A stretch of 64,000 nucleotides of DNA from Schistocerca nitens (lineage: Eukaryota; Arthropoda; Insecta; Orthoptera; Acrididae): the NCBI RefSeq assembly GCF_023898315.1, contig NC_064615.1, forward strand, positions 1,184,033,413 through 1,184,097,412. The letters are read 5' to 3'. The translations under genes were made by a program, and so were the position numbers. The notes under the pieces were generated by a model, which saw only the letters and a list, made by a program, of their open reading frames with translations, ran no database searches and was not told where the DNA came from. Positions 34,196 through 45,845 of the stretch are shown in pieces (the stretch's first letter is position 1; every line of letters begins with the position of its first letter).

Positions 34196-34231
34196 GCAAC
34201 ACGGGCCTAGTAATACTAGGGCCCGTGTTGC
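34196..34231 (-). other. Hairpin 1 with TAGTATTAC loop
   Basis: GCAACACGGGCC (34196-34207) pairs perfectly with GGCCCGTGTTGC (34220-34231), a 12-bp stem with a 12-nt loop. On the - strand the loop contains TAGTATTAC (34218 to 34210). Confidence 0.8.
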
Positions 34232-34592
34232 CCGCATTTGAATGCCCGCCACAATTCGTATTGCACGCCACAGGCTACCAAGCCAATCAGAAGCCGCACG
34301 GGAGCAGCCGCAGCGGCTAAGTCCGCCTGAGGCTGCGCATCACGCGTCTGGCTGCGCGTGACCTTCATTCGGACTTAGAAATTTTTCGCCTGCTAGTCCA
34401 TCCAGTATATTTACTAGACCCATGTTGCTCGAAAATTAAATTCCGGTCTGTGTTATTCTTATGGAGATTTCGCTACTGATAAGCAATAATTGGCGGAAAA
34501 GAACTTCCGGCTTTTAATGGGCGCCGATAAGGACTTCCGCCACGCTGCTCGCAGCTTGGAGTCACTGGTCCACCAGCAGCCGACGGTGCAAC

Positions 34593-34628
34593 GCAACACG
34601 GGGCCTAGTATTACTAGACCCGTGTTGC
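34593..34628 (+). other. Hairpin 2 with TAGTATTAC loop
   Basis: GCAACACGGG (34593-34602) pairs with CCCGTGTTGC (34619-34628), 10 bp. The apex holds TAGTATTAC at 34606-34614 on the + strand. Confidence 0.8.
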
Positions 34629-35200
34629 ACAAAAATTATTTTTGCGGCTTGTTGCCGCGTTTTCTGTTTGTGGGTTGCAGGGATTAGGACCCCTGGGGAG
34701 GTAGGCGGGTATTCGTTCTACATCTAACATAGGATTATTAAAAGATTTACAAATAGGCAGTGGAATTAGTTGTGTTAAGCAGTTTCCAAAGTTTAAACCA
34801 GAAGGAGAAATACATCCAACATATTTCTTAAGAGTATTTTCTTGAGCTATGCCTCAGAAATGGGATAATGATAAAAAGATAAATTTTTGCGCTAGGATGT
34901 TTACTAGCTGATGCAGTGAAATGGGGAACAGCTCAGTCACAGGAATTTAAATCATGATAAGATTTTCAAGAAAAATTTAAGAGAAAATCTTGGTCCACAA
35001 GTTCACAAGAAAAATTGACACTAGAGTTTTTAGATCCTAATAATACACCATGGGGCACATATAAGAAGTATATCGAGTGGCATCTGCCTAGGTCTAAGTT
35101 TTTACATAACCCACTAGATGAAAAACTTTACATAATTGGTACAATAAAAATTTTTAAGTCCTCAAGATAATATGCCCTCTTTGCAAATTATATGGGGTGA

Positions 35201-36279
35201 CAACCGCCATGTTCTGAGTTAATTGCTTCATTTTTTTCCACTTCATTTCTCTATGAGGCAATTTCTTCCTGTTTAACTATTCTATTGTCTTTCAGCTTCA
35301 ACTGTTAGAGAGATTTTGCAAACATGAAGGGTATCTATTAAAAGGTTCTACCTATATTTTTGAATACAGAAGTATAGAATAATATTTGTAAATCTTTGCA
35401 GAAGGGAAAGATTTACTACAAAAAATTGAATAAAATACTAGAGTACCATGAAATTAGATATCTATTCCTTCAATCTTTATAAAAATGGTCCAGATACTTT
35501 TATATATTTTGTATGTGGGATTTTGTATATTTTTCCTTTCATATAAACAATGGGTTGGGTTTTATGTACATTTCATAGTGGAGTTCCACTACTGGAATGA
35601 GTTATATGTTATTGTACAGTACTGCCCATCACATATTGGGTGTATGTAGAATGACCAATTACTCACAAGGCTGTTAATATCCCCAGAGATAATTTACAAG
35701 GATATTAGGACAAACGACAACAACTGAATGAGAAATAACGTGTAGCTACCAGGTTTCTACTGACTATCTTTATGGATGGGTTAGAGTAAGTTTTCAGGCT
35801 CTGCAATGGTGAAGCTGTGACAGTTGATTCTATAGGGAATGCTGTCCATCTACTCCCTCTGGCATCATAGACAAGAACGTTTGCAGAAGGGGACCTCATG
35901 TGGGGATGGACAGGAATCTGTCTTTGGGGTTTATCGTGTTTTTCTTCATGAACCTAATGTATTTGTCCTTTTACTTTCTTTTCTTTCCTCTCAATTAGGA
36001 GTACCAATTCTATCCTCCCTCTTTCCATATGTATATGTTACTATCACTGAAAGCCTTCTCTTATTTGGACCGTATATGAGATCAGTACAAATTATTCCAG
36101 AACTTTGTCCACAAAATTTGTGTATGGTCTTCTTTGAAATACTCTCCTCCACAATTAATGCACCACGCCCAACAGCACTTCCATTTCTGGAAGCAGTCTT
36201 GGTACATCTCTTGCTTGTATTATAATAAAAAATAGTTATTAAACAATAGTACAACTGCAGTATTATGAAATGCTTTGCA
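35201..36279. other. Unassigned DNA with a partial direct repeat
   Basis: 35879-36045 is a diverged direct repeat of 32946-33112 (shared TTTGCAGA-GG, TCTTTTCTT, ATTAGGAGTA, TATCCTCC/TATCTTCT). The two copies bracket the family 2 gag fragment and could be remnants of its LTRs. The rest shows nothing recognisable. Confidence 0.4.
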
Positions 36280-36847
36280 TGTATGATGTTGTGCTATTGT
36301 TTATTCACTTTACCTTGCATCATTTCTTTTTCTGTGTACATCACTATATATATTTTAATTGCATTTCTCAACTTCTGAAAGCTTCTCCTTCTATTAATTT
36401 TATGAAAATATGATCATGGACTTCTTTACCTCCATTTCAATTGAGATGCAGACAGCCAACTCTGGGGAACACCAGTGCCTCTCAAGATGATATAAAATAT
36501 GAAGGAATTTTTTTTAACTTGGTTCTGTTTCACTTTAATTAAAATACTTAATACTGTAATTAAATTTTCTCTTATTCAGGAACACATACGATAAAAAATA
36601 CTTATAGCCATCATACTCCTAGCAGTACATCTTCACAAAACTTCTACCTACTAGAGGATGAAACAAAATCATGTACAAAAAAGTGAATGATGTTTTATGG
36701 TCATAAGTCTATGCTTCTTTTTTTCATTCATAACTAATGTCTTTGCTGAAGCCTATAGTGGGTCTTTGATTCTGTCGTTACTGCTGTTTCATTTCTTAAT
36801 AAACTTTTATTTTACCATATCCAGGGGTCTTTCACCAAGTACCTACA
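36280..36847 (-). repeat. 3' LTR of Gypsy-like element 2
   Basis: On the - strand it begins TGTAGGTACTTGG at 36847, directly after the polypurine tract CAGTGTGGGGGAAATTG (36864-36848). It is shared with 56863-57331 over most of its length, including the ATCACTATATATATTTTAAT block. The left edge is approximate. Confidence 0.65.
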
Positions 36848-37043
36848 CAATTTCCCCCACACTGTATGTTAACATGGTATGAAGACATACAGTGTTTTTG
36901 CATGTACATAAGTTACATTTACATTTGCAGATAGGGGTCGATGTCCTTTATTTGTCAGCTTCTCTTTTTCATTTAATGCAATGGATATGTCAGCTTATCC
37001 TATATATGTTAGGGTTCTACAAGTAATTAAAAGATTCTATACA

Positions 37044-37058
37044 TAATATGATAATTCA
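37044..37058. repeat. Target-site duplication, left copy
   Basis: TAATATGATAATTCA, identical to 46008-46022. The uninterrupted paralogue in element 1 (about 27555) has one such site, ATAATATGATAGTCCA. Confidence 0.85.
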
Positions 37059-37252
37059 AAGATGCTGAGACTTACCAAACGAGAAAGCGCTGGTAGATAG
37101 ACACAATAAAAAACACAAACAAACACACACACACAACTTTCAACCTTAGCAACCCAAGGTTGTGGTTGGGCTGAGATGTCAGTCGAGGCAGAAGTACAGA
37201 TGCAAAGATGTTGTTGAATGACAGGTGATGTACGAGGGGCGGCAACTTGAAA

Positions 37253-37882
37253 TTAGCGGAGGTTGGGGCCTGGTGGGTAACGGGAAGAGAGAATATATTG
37301 AAGGCCAAGTTCCCATCTCTGGAGTTCTGATAGGTTGGTGTCAGTCGGAAGTATCCAGATAACTCGGACGGTGTAACACTGTGCCAAGATGTGCTGGCCA
37401 TGCACCAACACATGTTTAGCCACAGGGTGATCCTCTTTACCAACAAACACTGTCTGCCTGTGTCCATTCATGCGAATGGACAGTTTGTTGCTGGTCATTC
37501 CCACATAGAAGGTTTCACAGTGTAGGCATATCAGTTGGTAAATCACGTGGGTGCTTTCACACGTGGCTCTGCCTTTGATCGTGTACACCTTCCGGGTTAC
37601 AGGACTGGAGTAGAAGGTGGTGGGAGGGTGCATGGGACAGGTTTTACACCGGAGGCAGTTACAGGGGTAGGAGCCAAAGGGTAGGGAAGGTGGTTTGGAG
37701 ATTTCATAGTGATGAACCAAGACGTTACAAAGGTTAGGTGGACGGCGGAAAGACACTCTTGGTGGAGTGGGGAGGATTTCATGAAGGATGGATCTCATTT
37801 CAGGGCTGGATTTGAGGAAGTCATATCCCTGCTGGAGAGCCACATTCAGAGTCTGATCCAGTCCCGGAAAGTATCCTGTCAC
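37253..37882 (-). pseudogene. PLE1 GIY-YIG endonuclease region
   Basis: 209 codons. A Cys/His-rich linker (CLRCKTCPMHP) is followed by a GIY-YIG nuclease fold: VIYQLICLHCETFYVGMTSNKL (the two strands of the signature) and IRMNGHRQ with the conserved Arg, then DHPVAKH. This is the Penelope-type C-terminal nuclease that nicks target DNA. The motif residues are preserved here, unlike in PLE2. The upstream RT core is deleted, so the protein as a whole is not functional. Confidence 0.82.
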
Positions 37883-38154
37883 AAGTGGGGCATTTATGGG
37901 GTTCTTCTGTGGAAGGTTCTGGGTTTGAGGGGATGAGGAAATGGCTCTGGTTATTTGCTTTTGTACCAGGTCAGGAGGGTAGTTGTGGGATGCGAAAGCT
38001 GTTTTCAGGTTATTGGTGTAATGGTTCAGGGATTCAGGTCTGGAACAGATTCGTTTGCCACGAAGACCTAAGCTGTAGGGAAGGGACCGTTTGATGTGGA
38101 ATGGGTGGCAGCTGTCATAATGGAGGTACTGTTGCTTGTTGGTGGGTGCTCCAT

Positions 38155-39397
38155 CGCAGCGAGGCCCTGGACGTGCGGGATATTTGTGTATAAGGAAGTG
38201 GCATTAATGGTTAAAAGGACGTTCTGTGGGGGCTTGGTAACCAGCTACAATGGGGCAGCCAGGATGTTTGGGTTTGTGAATCGTAGGGAGTAGGTAGAAG
38301 GTAGGGGTGTGGGGTGTCGGTGGTTTCACGACATTGATGGAGACAGGTGCAAGGTTTTGTAGGGAGCCTAAGGTTCTGTGGATTCCTTGAAGCTCTGCCT
38401 GGACATCATGAATGTGATTACCTTGGCAAACTCTGTATGTAGTGTTGTCTGAAAGATGACGCAGTCCCTCAGCCACATACTCCCGATGATCAAGTACCAT
38501 GGTCGTGGAACCCTTGTCAGCTGGAAGAATGACAATGGATCGGTCAGCCTTCAGATCACGGATAGCCTGGGCTTCAGCTGTGGTGATGTTGGGAGTAGGA
38601 TTAAGGTTTTTCAAGAAAGATTGAGAGGCAAGGCTGGAAGTGAGAAATTCCTTGAAGGTTTGGAGAGGGTGAATTTGAGGAAGAGGAGGTGTGTCCCATA
38701 GTGATGGAGGGCAGAACTGTTCCAGACAGGGTTCAATTTGGATGGTGTCTTGGGGAGTTGCATCTTTAGGAGTACGATTAGGATTATTTTTTTCTCGGCA
38801 AAGTGATATTTCCAGCAGAGACTACGAGGGCTGAAGGTGAGGCCTTTGGATAGGACAGAGGTTTCGGATTGGGAGAGAGGTTTGGAGGAAAGGTTAACTA
38901 CTGAATTGGGGTGTTGTGGTTCCAGATTGTGTTGACTAGAATTTTGAGGTTTTGGGGGGAGTGGAGATGGAAGTGGGAGATTGAGTAGATGGGAGAGACT
39001 GGGTCTGTATGCAATGAGATGAGGTTGAGATTTGTTGGAAAGGTTGTGGAGGGTAAGTGACTTGCCTTCCTGGAGGTGGGAAACCAGGAGATTGGATAGT
39101 TTTTCGAGGTGGAGGGTGGCATGCTGTTCTACTTTGCAGTTGGCCTGTAGGAGGATGCCCTGAATAGCCGGTGTGGATGTGGGAAAGGAAAGATTGAGGA
39201 CTTTGATTAGGGATAGGAGTTGACGGGTGTGTTCATTGGCTGAGTTGATGTGTAGGTGAAGGATTAGGCGGGTGAGGGCTATGGATTGTTCGGTTTGTAA
39301 CTGGTAAAGCCACCGATAGAAAGAAGCGTTACAGCCAGATATGAGAACTTTAAGTGTTAGGCCTTTGGGGGTAATGCCAAATGTCAGACAAGCCTGA
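38155..39397 (-). pseudogene. PLE1 N-terminal and RT N-terminal region
   Basis: From 39397 an open frame without Met runs about 205 codons (LTFGITPKGLTLKVLISGC ... ETSVLSKGLTFSPRSLCW) to a frameshift near 38770. It continues in 38614-38204 with LKADRSIVILPADKGSTTMV (the conserved Penelope RT entry motif) and YLLPTIHKPKHPGCPIV. At about 38155 the sequence jumps from GATGGAGCAC to CCACCAACAAG. The 415 bp present in PLE2 (44221-44636), including the catalytic Asp motif, are missing; the short CACC/CCACC overlap suggests microhomology deletion. Confidence 0.75.
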
Positions 39398-39404
39398 GTA
39401 AATA

Positions 39405-42391
39405 AAATGTTGTTGTTGTTGTGGTCTTCCGTCCTGAGACTGGTTTGATGCAGCTCTCCATGCTACCCTATCCTGTGCAAGCTTCTTCATCTCCCAGAAC
39501 CTACTGCAGCCTACATCCTTCTGAATCTGCTTGGTGTATTCATCTCTTGGTCTCCCTCTATGGTTTTTACCCTCCACGCTGCCCTCCAGTACTAAATTGG
39601 TGATCCCTTGATGCCTCACAAAATGTCCTACCAACCGATCCCTTCTTCTGGTCAAGTTGTGCCACAAACTCCTCTTCTCCCCAATTCTATTCAATACCTC
39701 CTCATTAGTTATGTGATCTACCCATGTAATCTTCAGCATTCTTCTGTAGCACCACATTTTGAAAGCTTCTATTCTCTTCTTGTCTAAACTATTTATCATC
39801 CATGTTTCACTTCCATACATGGCTACACTCGATACAAATACTTTCAGAAACGACTTCCTGACACTTAAATCAATACTCGATGTTAACAAATTTCTCTTCT
39901 TCAGAAATGCTTTCCTTGCCATTGCCAATCTACATTTTATATCTTCTTTACTTCAACAATCATCAATTATTTTGCTCCCCAAATAGCAAAACTCCTTTAC
40001 TACTTTAAGTGTCACATTTCCTAATCTAATTCCCTCAGCATCACCCGACTTAATTTGACTACATTCCGTTATCTTTGTTTTGCTTTGGTTGATGTTCATC
40101 CTATACCCTCCTTTCAAGACACTGCCCATTCCGTTCAACTGCTCTTCCAAGTCCTTTGCTGACTCTGACAGAATTACAATGTCATCGGCGAACCTCAAAG
40201 TTCTTATTTCTACTCCATGGAATTTAATACCTCTTCAGAACTTTTCTTTTGTTTCCTTTACTGCTTGCTCAATATACAGATTGAATAACATCGGGGAGAG
40301 GCTTCAACCCTGTCTCACTCCCTTCCCAACCACTACTTCCCTTTCATGTCCCTTGACTCTTATAACTGTCATCTGGTTTCTGTAAAAATTATAAATAGCC
40401 TTTCGCTCCCTTTATTTTACCCCTTCCACCTTCAGAATTTGAAAGAGAGTATTCCAGTCAACATTGTCAAAAGCTTTTGCTATGTCTACAAATGCTAGAA
40501 ATGTAGGTTTGCCTTTTCTTATTCTTTCTTCTAAGATAAATCGTAAGGTCAGTATTGCCTCACGTGTTCCCATATTTCTACGGAATCCAAACTGATCTTC
40601 CCCGACGGCGGCTTCTACCAGTTTTTCCATTTGTCTGTAAAGAATTCACGTTAGTATTTTGCAGCTGTGACTTATTAAACAGATAGTTCGGTAATTTTCA
40701 CATCTGTCAACACCAGCTTTCTTTGGGATTGGAATTATTATATTCTTCTTGAAGTCTTAGGGAATTTTGCCTGTCTCATACATCTTGCTCACGAGATGGT
40801 AGAGTTTTGTCAGGACTGGCTTTCCCAAGGCTGTCAGTAGTTCTAATGGGAAGTTTTCTGCTCCCGGGGCCTTGTTTCGACTCAGGTCTTTCAGTGCTCT
40901 GTCAAACTCTTCACGCAGTATCATATCTCCCATTTCATCTTCATCTATCTCTTCTTCCATTTCCACAATATTGTCCTCAAGAACATCGCCCCTGTATAGA
41001 CCCTCTATATACTCCTTCCACCTTTCTGCTTTCCTTTCTTTGCTTAGAACTGGGTTTCCATCTGAGCTCTTGATATTCATACAAGTGGTTCTCTTTTCTC
41101 CAAAAGTCTCTTTAATTTTCCTGTAGGCAGTATCTATCTTACCCCCAGAAAGATCAGCCTCTACATCCTTACATTTGTCCTCTAGCCATGTCTGCTTAGC
41201 CATTTTGCACTTTCAGTGGATCTCATTTTTGAGACGTTTGTATTCCTTTTTGCCTGCTTCATTTACTGCACTTTTGTAATTTCTCCTTTCATCAGTTAAG
41301 TTCAGTATCTCTTCTGTTACCCAAGGATTTCTACTAGCCCACGTATTTTTACCTACTTGATCCTCTGCTGCCTTCACTGTTCATTCCTCAAAGCTACCCA
41401 TTCTTCTTCTACTGCATTTCTTTCCCCCATTCCTGTCAATTGTTCCCTTATGCTCTCCCTGAAACTCTCTACAACCTCTGGCTCTATCAGTTTATCCAGG
41501 TCCCATCTCCTTAAATTCCCATCTTTTTGCAGTTTCTTCAGTTTTAATCTACAGTTCATAACCAATAGATTGTGGTCAGAGTCCACATCTGCCCCTGGAA
41601 ATGTCTTACAATTTAAAACCTGCTTCCTAAATCTCTGTCTTACCCTTATATAATCTATCTGAAACCTTCTAGTATCTCCAGGGTTCTTCCATGTATACAA
41701 CCTCCTTTCATGATCCTTGAACCAAGTGTTAGCTATGATTAAGTCATGCTCTGTGCAAAACTCTACCAGGCGGCTTCCTCTTGCATTACTTAGCCCCAAT
41801 CCATATTCACCTACTATGTTTCCTTCTCTTCCTTTTCCTACTGTCTAATTCCAGTCACCCATGACAATTAAATTTTCATCTCCCTTCAGTACCTGAATAA
41901 TTTCTTTTATCTCATCATATATTTCATCAATTTCTTCATCATCTGCAGAACTAGTTGGCATATAAACTTGTACTACTGTAGTAGGCATGGGCTTCATGTC
42001 TATTTTGGCCACAATAATGTGTTCACTATGTTGTTTGTAGTAGCTTACCCGAACTACTATTTTTTTTATTCATTATTAAACCTCCACCTTCATTACCCCT
42101 ATTTGATTTTGTATTTATAACCCTGTATTCACCTGACCAAAAGTCTTGTTCCTCCTGCCACCGAACTACACTAATTCCCACTATATCTAACTTTAACCTA
42201 TCCATTTCCCTTTTTAAATTTTCTAACCTACCTGCCCGATTAAGGGATCCGACATTCCACGCTCCGATCCGTAGAATGCCAGTTTTCTTTCTCCTGATAA
42301 CTATGTCCTTTTGAGTAGTCCCCGCTCGGAGTTCCAAATGGGGGACTATTTTACCTCCGGAATATTTTACCCAAGAGGACGCCATTATCAT
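39405..42391 (-). pseudogene. RTE copy C ORF, frameshifted
   Basis: Start MIMASSWVKYSGG at 42391. The endonuclease (to 42026; 41799-41374 with SDHNLLV) is followed by the linker and RT N-terminus (41203-40757). RT motif A (40630-40412) reads FVDIAKAFDNVDW, the FADDIVIL block lies at 40198-39953, and the C-terminal GSETWMI, KMWCYRRMLKI and RDRLVGHFVRHQG region at 39928-39405 holds a His/Cys-type zinc motif. At least five frameshifts or stops separate these pieces. The order and length match a full RTE protein of about 1000 residues. Confidence 0.85.
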
Positions 42392-42714
42392 TTAATCATA
42401 CAGTAAAGCTGCATGCTCTCGGGAAAAATTACGGCTGTAGTTTCCCCTTGCTTTCAGCTGTTCGCAGTACCAGCACAGCAAGGCTGTTTTGGTTAGTATT
42501 ACAAGGCCAGGTCAGTCAATCATCCAGACTGTTGCCCCTGCAACTACTGAAAAGGCTGTTGCCGCTCTTCAGAAACCACACATTTGTCTGGCCTCTCAAC
42601 AGATACCCCTCCGTTGTGGTTGCACCTACAGTACGGCTATCTGTATTGTTGATGCACGCAAGCCTCCCCACCAACGACAAGGTCCATGGTTTATGGGGGA
42701 AGGGGGGGGGGCGT
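39405..42714 (-). mobile_element. RTE-type LINE, copy C (full length)
   Basis: The only copy with both ends: 5' leader from 42714, 3' end in a short CAA repeat (TTGTTGTTGTTGTTG on + at 39409), about 3.3 kb. It splits PLE1: the PLE N-terminal codons at 42929-42720 continue at 39397. Confidence 0.88.
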
Positions 42715-43540
42715 AATCTGGCTAGGGCGAAAGCATGTTTGTGGAGGGAATGTAAATAAAACTCAATGGGGTCGTCGTGGGGATGTTGTGTGGGTGACAT
42801 GGTATTAGAAGGTGGAAAGTGTAACATGAGGCTAGAAAGCAACTGGAGTTCTGGTGTGAAAAAAGTCGAAAAAGTGTTGGTTAAAGCTGAGCTATGTTGA
42901 TCCTGTGGTGAACTTAGGTTTGTAAACAACTATGTGCACAAAGGTTAGGTAGTTGTGTTGCCTCCAAAACACGTTAAAGGGTGGAGAAATTCGAGAAAAT
43001 TTCAAAAAAACTGAGTGTAAATGTATTAAAAGGACTGGTTATGTGGTGGCAGATTTTGCAAATGAGGCTAACAATTGTCTGGCGAAGAAATAATAACGTT
43101 AAAATCTGTGGGAAGCTGCTAAAAAATGATCATTTAAGTGGGGAAAACGGGAATGGAAATAAAGCGAAAGTTGTTAGAACTAGCCAAAAATGGTTGTTTA
43201 ATAGGTGAAAGGAACTGAAGTTGTGAAATAGTATTCATGGGGTTACAAAATAAATGTTTGTAAACTGGGAACGGTGGATTTTATAGCAGCGGTAGTGTTG
43301 AAAGTGGTAAAAATTTTTTTGGTTATGGTTTGGAAGTAAGTTACATATTATTGAGTATATATATAGGCAGGATAAAATTGTATGGTGGATTACGGTAAAA
43401 AGGGAAGGTGAATACAAAGTGAAACCTCTTGCACAAACAGAAATAGAAAGTAAGATGACAGAAAAGATTTTGAAATGCAACAGTGACAATAAGAAACGTA
43501 ATTGTTGGGTTCAAATTAATGATATGAATACAATACAGGG
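42715..43540 (-). pseudogene. PLE1 5' region and start of its ORF
   Basis: On the - strand the ORF starts at Met 42929 and reads HDDPIEFYLHSLHKHAFALARL up to the RTE insertion at 42714. This is the Penelope N-terminus whose continuation is at 39397. Upstream, 42930-43540 is an AT-rich leader without ORFs that begins with the PLE terminal sequence at 43540-43575. The 10-G run at the RTE junction (42702-42711) may be insertion-related. Confidence 0.65.
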
Positions 43541-43576
43541 AAACATTCCACGTGAGAAAAATATATATAAAAAACA
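43539..43576. repeat. PLE terminal sequence, inner inverted copy
   Basis: GGGAAACATTCCACGTGAGA plus an AT run; its reverse complement recurs at 45963-45996, the outer end of PLE2. It marks the junction between PLE1's 5' end and PLE2. Confidence 0.7.
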
Positions 43577-44977
43577 AAAATGCCCTCTCCAAACCTTCCA
43601 GGAATTTCTCACTTCCATCCTTGCCTCTAAATCTTTCTCGAAAACCTTAATCCTACTCCCAACATCACCACAGCTGAAGCCCAGGCCATACATGATCTGA
43701 AGGCTGACCAATCCATCGTCATTCTTCCGGCTGACAAGGGTTCCACGACTGTGATACTTGATCGTCGGGAGTATGTGGCTGAGGGACTGCGTCATCTTTC
43801 AGACAACACTACATACAAAGTTTGCCAAGGTAATCACATTTGTGAGTCCAGGCGGAGCTTCAAGGAATCCTCAGAGCCTTAGGCCCCCTACAAAACCTTT
43901 CACCTGACTACATCAACCTCCTGACCCCACCGACACCCCGCACCCCTACCTTCTACCTAAAATTCACAAACCCAAACATCCCGGCTGCCCCATTGTAGCT
44001 GGTTACAAAGCCCCCACAGAACATATCTCTGCCTATGTAGATCAACACCTTCAACCCATTAGATGCAATCTCCCATCCTTCATCAAAGACACCAACCACT
44101 TTCTCGAATGCCTGGAATCCTTACCCATCTGTTACCCCCGGAAACCATCTTTTTAAACATTGATGCCACTTCCTTATAGACAACTATCCCGCATGTCCAG
44201 GGCCTCACTGCGATGGAGCACTTCCTTCCACGCCGATCACCTGCTACCCTACCTAAAACCTCTTTCCTCATTACCTTAGCCAGCTTCATCCTAACTCACA
44301 ACTTCTTCACTTTTGAAGGCCAGACATACCAACAATTAAAGGGAACAGTCATGGGTACCAGGATGGCCCCCTCGTACGCCAAGCTATGTATGGGTCACTT
44401 AGAGGAAGCCTTCTTGGTTACTCAGGCCTGCCAACCCAAAGTTTGGCACAGATTTATTAATGACATCTTCATTATCTGGACTCACAGTGAAGAAGAACTC
44501 CAGAATTTCCTCTCCAACCTCAACTCCTTTGGTTCCATTAGATTCACCTGGTCCTACTCCAAATCCCATGCCACTTTCCTCAACGTTGACCTCCATTCCA
44601 ATGGCCAGCTTCACACATCCATCCACATCAAACCCACCAACAAGCAACAGTACCTCCATTATGACAGCTGCCACCCATTCCATATCAAACAGTCCCTTCC
44701 CTACAGCTTAGGTCTTCGTGGCAAACGAATCTGTTCCAGTCCTGAATCCCTGAACCATTACACCAATAACCTGAAAATAGCTTTCGCATCCCGCAATTAC
44801 CCTCCTGACCTGGTACAAAAGCAAATAACCAGAGCCACTTCCTCATCCCCTCAAACCCAGAACCTCCCACAGAAGAACCCCAAAAGTGCCCCACTTGTGA
44901 CAGGATACTTTCTGGGACTCGATCAGACTCTGAATGTGACTCTCCAGCAGGGATGTCTTCCTCAAATGCTGCCCTGA
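43577..44977 (+). pseudogene. PLE2 reverse transcriptase, 5'-truncated
   Basis: It starts inside the ORF (LKADQSIVILPADKGSTTV, about 43700), is frameshifted at about 43840-44200, then is open at 44213-44977 (254 aa). The Penelope RT motifs are FTFEGQTYQQLKGTVMGTRM, APSYAKLCMGHLEE and WHRFINDIFIIWTH. The catalytic pair reads ND (AAT at 44459-44461) instead of DD. Next come SKSHATFLNVDLH and the GLRGKRIC linker. It is frameshifted from the nuclease at 44979. Confidence 0.82.
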
Positions 44978-44978
44978 A

Positions 44979-45524
44979 ATGAGATCCATCCTTCATGAAA
45001 TCCTCCCCGCTCCACGAAGAGTGTCTTTCCGCCATCCACCTAACCTCTGTGACCTCTTGGTTCATCCCCATGAAATCCCCAAACCACCTTCCCTACCCTC
45101 TGGCTCCTACCCTTGTAACCTCTCCCAGTGTAAAACCTGTCCCATGCACCCTCCCACCACCTTCTACTCCAGTCCTGTAACCCGGAAGGTGTACACGATC
45201 AAAGGCAGAGCCACGTGTGAAAGCACCCACGTGATTTACCAACTGACATGCCTACACTGTGAAGCCTTCTATGTGAGAATGACCAGCAACAAACTGTCCT
45301 TTCACATGAATGGACACAGGCAGACAGTGTTTGTTGGTAAAGAGGATCACCCTGTGGCTAAACATGCGTTGGTGCACGGCCAGCACATCTTGGCACAGTG
45401 TTACACCGTCCGAGTTATCTTGATACTTCCCACTGACACCAACCTACAAGAACTCCAGAGATGGAAACTTGGCCTTCAATATATTCTCTCTTCCCGTTAC
45501 CCACGAGGCCCGAACCTCCGCTAA
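44979..45524 (+). pseudogene. PLE2 GIY-YIG endonuclease
   Basis: 181 codons homologous to 37253-37882. The signature reads VIYQLTCLHCEAFYVRMTSN, with Gly replaced by Arg after YV, and the conserved Arg of SIRMNGHR is His (SFHMNGHR). Both changes hit residues that define the fold's active site, so this copy is probably inactive. It ends at the same RGPNLR terminus as PLE1's PGPNLR. Confidence 0.8.
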
Positions 45525-45658
45525 TTTCATGTTGCCGCCCCTCGTACATCACCAGTCATTCAACAACATCTTTGCCTCTGTACCTCTGCCTCGACTGACA
45601 TCTCAGTCCAACCTCTTTGCATTTACATATGTCTGCCTGTCTGTATATGTGTGGATGG

Positions 45659-45661
<3 letters not shown>

Positions 45662-45714
<53 letters not shown>
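45662..45714 (+). repeat. (TG)n microsatellite in PLE2 3' region
   Basis: About 26 TG units in the PLE 3' untranslated region, absent in PLE1. Confidence 0.95.
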
Positions 45715-45715
<1 letters not shown>

Positions 45716-45845
45716 GTGTGTGCGAGTGTATACCTGTCCTTTTTTTCCCCTAAGGTAAGTCTTTCCGCTCCCGGTATTGGAATGACTCCTTACCCTCTCC
45801 CTTAAAACCCACATCCTTTCGTCTTTCCCTCTCCTTCCCTCTTTC

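Larger units (their letters stand above)
33507..34710. other. GC-rich foreign block with two origin-like hairpins and an unrecognised ORF
   Basis: Inserted in gag sequence. The part 33870-34710 is clearly GC-richer than the surroundings and rich in CpG. It holds an unrecognised - strand ORF (33508-33868) and two inverted-repeat hairpins about 396 bp apart with TAGTATTAC in the loop. A half hairpin, TTTACTAGACCCATGTTGCT, lies at about 34410-34428. No transposase or Rep-like coding was seen. It could be an integrated single-stranded-DNA-virus fragment or a MITE cluster. Confidence 0.45.
33115..35200 (+). pseudogene. Gypsy family 2 gag, interrupted by a foreign block
   Basis: 33115-33506 encodes LANLPKELKTKIVEHCDIVRQ, KDVNDKITQLE and SETQDRVE, like 22190-22600. 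Capsid-like sequence resumes at about 34715: SGISCVKQFPKFKPEGEIHPTYFLRVF, QKWDNDKKINF, then in shifted frames PRSKFLHNPLDEKLYIIGT. 1.2 kb of GC-rich DNA lies between (33507-34710). Frameshifts are present throughout. Confidence 0.55.

Noticed and set aside
34196..34628. Helitron 3' end hairpin
   Set aside because: There is no terminal CTRR after the stem, no 5' TC partner and no Rep/helicase coding.
37885..38701. Gly/Trp-rich + strand ORFs
   Set aside because: Antisense of the PLE1 open frames; the same shadows appear opposite PLE2 at 44399-45071.
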